From UBA9926 sp964524295 (GTDB lineage Bacteria > Pseudomonadota > Gammaproteobacteria > Pseudomonadales > Azotimanducaceae), in contig CAZGCW010000188.1 in NCBI GenBank assembly GCA_964524295.1, positions 1-7,547 on the forward strand: a DNA stretch of 7,547 bases, written 5' to 3'. Positions 6,421-7,547 of the stretch are shown here, piece after piece. The position numbers were made by a program, and so were the translations under genes. A model generated the notes under the pieces. The model saw only the letters and a program-made list of their open reading frames with translations, was not told the origin of the DNA and searched no databases. Numbering within the stretch: the stretch's first letter is position 1; each line of letters starts with the position of its first letter.

Positions 6421-7547
6421 CTTTGCCTCAGTCTTGGGCATGCCAATGGGGCTAGTGGCAGGCTCCTCTTTGAATACGTCCGCTCCAAAGATCCATACAA
6501 TGGCTTTGTTCACTTGGTTTAGCAAGTCATCGAGCATTAGATACAGGCTAGGCACCAGTAGAAGCGTGATCACCGTTGAAAACAGGACGCCGAAGGCCAG
6601 CGAAATGGCCATGGGTATGAACATGAATGTTTCCGGGTCTTTATTGGTCATCAGCGGAATCAGCCCAACGAAGGTGGTAGCTGAAGTCAAAATAATGGGT
6701 CTAAAGCGAATGGTGCCCGCTTTACTGACCGCTTCAAATATCGGTACGCCGGAATTGCGTTGCCGATTAATATTGTCGACCAGTACCAGAGACGCGTTTA
6801 CGACAATGCCTGACAGGGCAATAATGCCGAGCAGAGAGAAGAAAACCAGCGGCCAGCCCATGACATAGTGGCCGATGATGGCGCCCACGGCGCCAAACGG
6901 AATGACGCTCATGATAACCAGGGGTTGCAGATAAGATTTAAGGGGCACGGCCAATAGTGCGAATATCACGAGAAGGGCAAGAGGTACGGTAGAGAAGATG
7001 CCGCCTATTGCCTTGGTTCTTTCTAACCCCTCTCCGTCAAGCGTATAACGAACTCCTGGGAATTGACTGTTACGGCACATATTTTTTAGGTCAGAGAGAC
7101 TGGTATTATTTTCACACATGCTGATCTGTAGCGCATTAAATACGGCTTCAGGCGTAATAACGTTACGATTGACGTCACCCCTCACGGAGATAATGCGTTC
7201 CTGATTCTGTCGCTGTATTGATGAGTAACTGTTTCCATAGGTTACTTTTGCAACACTCGTAAAAGGAACTTCGCTGCCATCATTACCACGGATATACATG
7301 TCTTCCAAGTTGCCGAGAGAGCGCCGTTCGTTCTCCGGATAACGTACCATTACTTTCAGGTCATCGGTGCCACGTTGAATTCTCTGTGCTTCTTCACCAT
7401 AGAATGCCTGTCTGACTTGTTGCGCCAGGTCTCTGAGGGTGAGCCCAAGTGCTTTCGCCTGGGGCAGGATATCAAGCTGAATTTCCTGCTTGCCAGCACG
7501 AAACGAATCTGACAAATCCAGGACGCCGGGAAATCGCATGAGTTCCG
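6409..7547 (-). CDS. RND efflux permease (AcrB/HAE1-like), C-terminal part, runs off right edge
   Basis: About the last 378 residues of a roughly 1000-1050-residue inner-membrane drug/proton antiporter. The frame continues to the right edge (Glu-Leu before the Met at 7539), so that Met is internal. In order, counted from that Met: periplasmic porter/docking sequence (residues 1-180) including FPGVLDLSDSFRAGK and VPFTSVAKV, then five hydrophobic segments at about 182-200, 206-228, 231-256, 280-297 and 305-335, matching TM8-TM12. LSGIVVNASLVLVDNIN is the conserved TM10 block, and the FRPIILTSATTFVGLIPLM segment is the TM11 signature. A short polar cytoplasmic tail ends the protein. The partner adaptor (MFP) is expected upstream of this gene, beyond the right edge. 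The gene converges on the hydrolase gene, overlapping it by 8 bp. Two cysteines (142 and 155) sit in the periplasmic part. Family is firm; substrate is unknown. Confidence 0.94.
   Translation of the reverse strand, partial: ELMRFPGVLDLSDSFRAGKQEIQLDILPQAKALGLTLRDLAQQVRQAFYGEEAQRIQRGTDDLKVMVRYPENERRSLGNLEDMYIRGNDGSEVPFTSVAKVTYGNSYSSIQRQNQERIISVRGDVNRNVITPEAVFNALQISMCENNTSLSDLKNMCRNSQFPGVRYTLDGEGLERTKAIGGIFSTVPLALLVIFALLAVPLKSYLQPLVIMSVIPFGAVGAIIGHYVMGWPLVFFSLLGIIALSGIVVNASLVLVDNINRQRNSGVPIFEAVSKAGTIRFRPIILTSATTFVGLIPLMTNKDPETFMFIPMAISLAFGVLFSTVITLLLVPSLYLMLDDLLNQVNKAIVWIFGADVFKEEPATSPIGMPKTEAKGLS

Noticed and set aside
6434..6868. A 144-codon plus-strand open frame inside the RND gene
   Set aside because: It lies antisense to well-conserved transmembrane segments of the RND permease and resembles no protein. 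It is a shadow of the real gene.

Overview
The window looks like draft, probably metagenome-assembled, DNA from a Gram-negative bacterium, most plausibly a gammaproteobacterium. The evidence is a TolC-type outer-membrane channel, an RND (AcrB-like) inner-membrane pump, Shine-Dalgarno sites of the usual kind and moderate GC. A run of exactly ten Ns at 4318-4327 marks a scaffold join. No rRNA, tRNA, transposase, CRISPR array or phage gene is visible.

Left part, plus strand: the 3' portion of a large CHAT-domain (caspase-like) protein runs in from the left edge and ends at 1577. After 87 bp, which contain a perfect 14-bp palindrome, comes a TolC/AggA/LapE-like outer-membrane channel (1665-2945). 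A 233-bp stretch without a convincing gene follows.

Middle, plus strand: a YegD-like Hsp70 ATPase gene occupies 3179-4735 but is interrupted by the assembly gap. From about 4190 to the Ns the sequence is AT-rich and encodes the C-terminal tail of an unrelated iron-sulfur protein (NqrA/RnfC-like), then a stop codon and the start of another gene. Hsp70 resumes directly after the Ns. I read this as a chimeric contig end, not a biological Hsp70-ferredoxin fusion.

Right part: an AhpD-like peroxidase-related protein (4874-5452) and an alpha/beta hydrolase (about 5511-6416) form a short plus-strand pair. They meet, tail to tail with overlapping stop codons, the C-terminal third of an RND efflux permease on the minus strand that leaves the window on the right.

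Functional reading: CHAT protease plus TolC suggests an envelope or secretion locus, but the CHAT gene's start and everything upstream are missing, so this cannot be settled here. The Hsp70, peroxidase/hydrolase and RND genes look like ordinary chromosomal neighbours. I found no convincing new system. The most informative points are the chimeric junction, the palindrome ahead of the TolC gene and the CHAT-TolC linkage.
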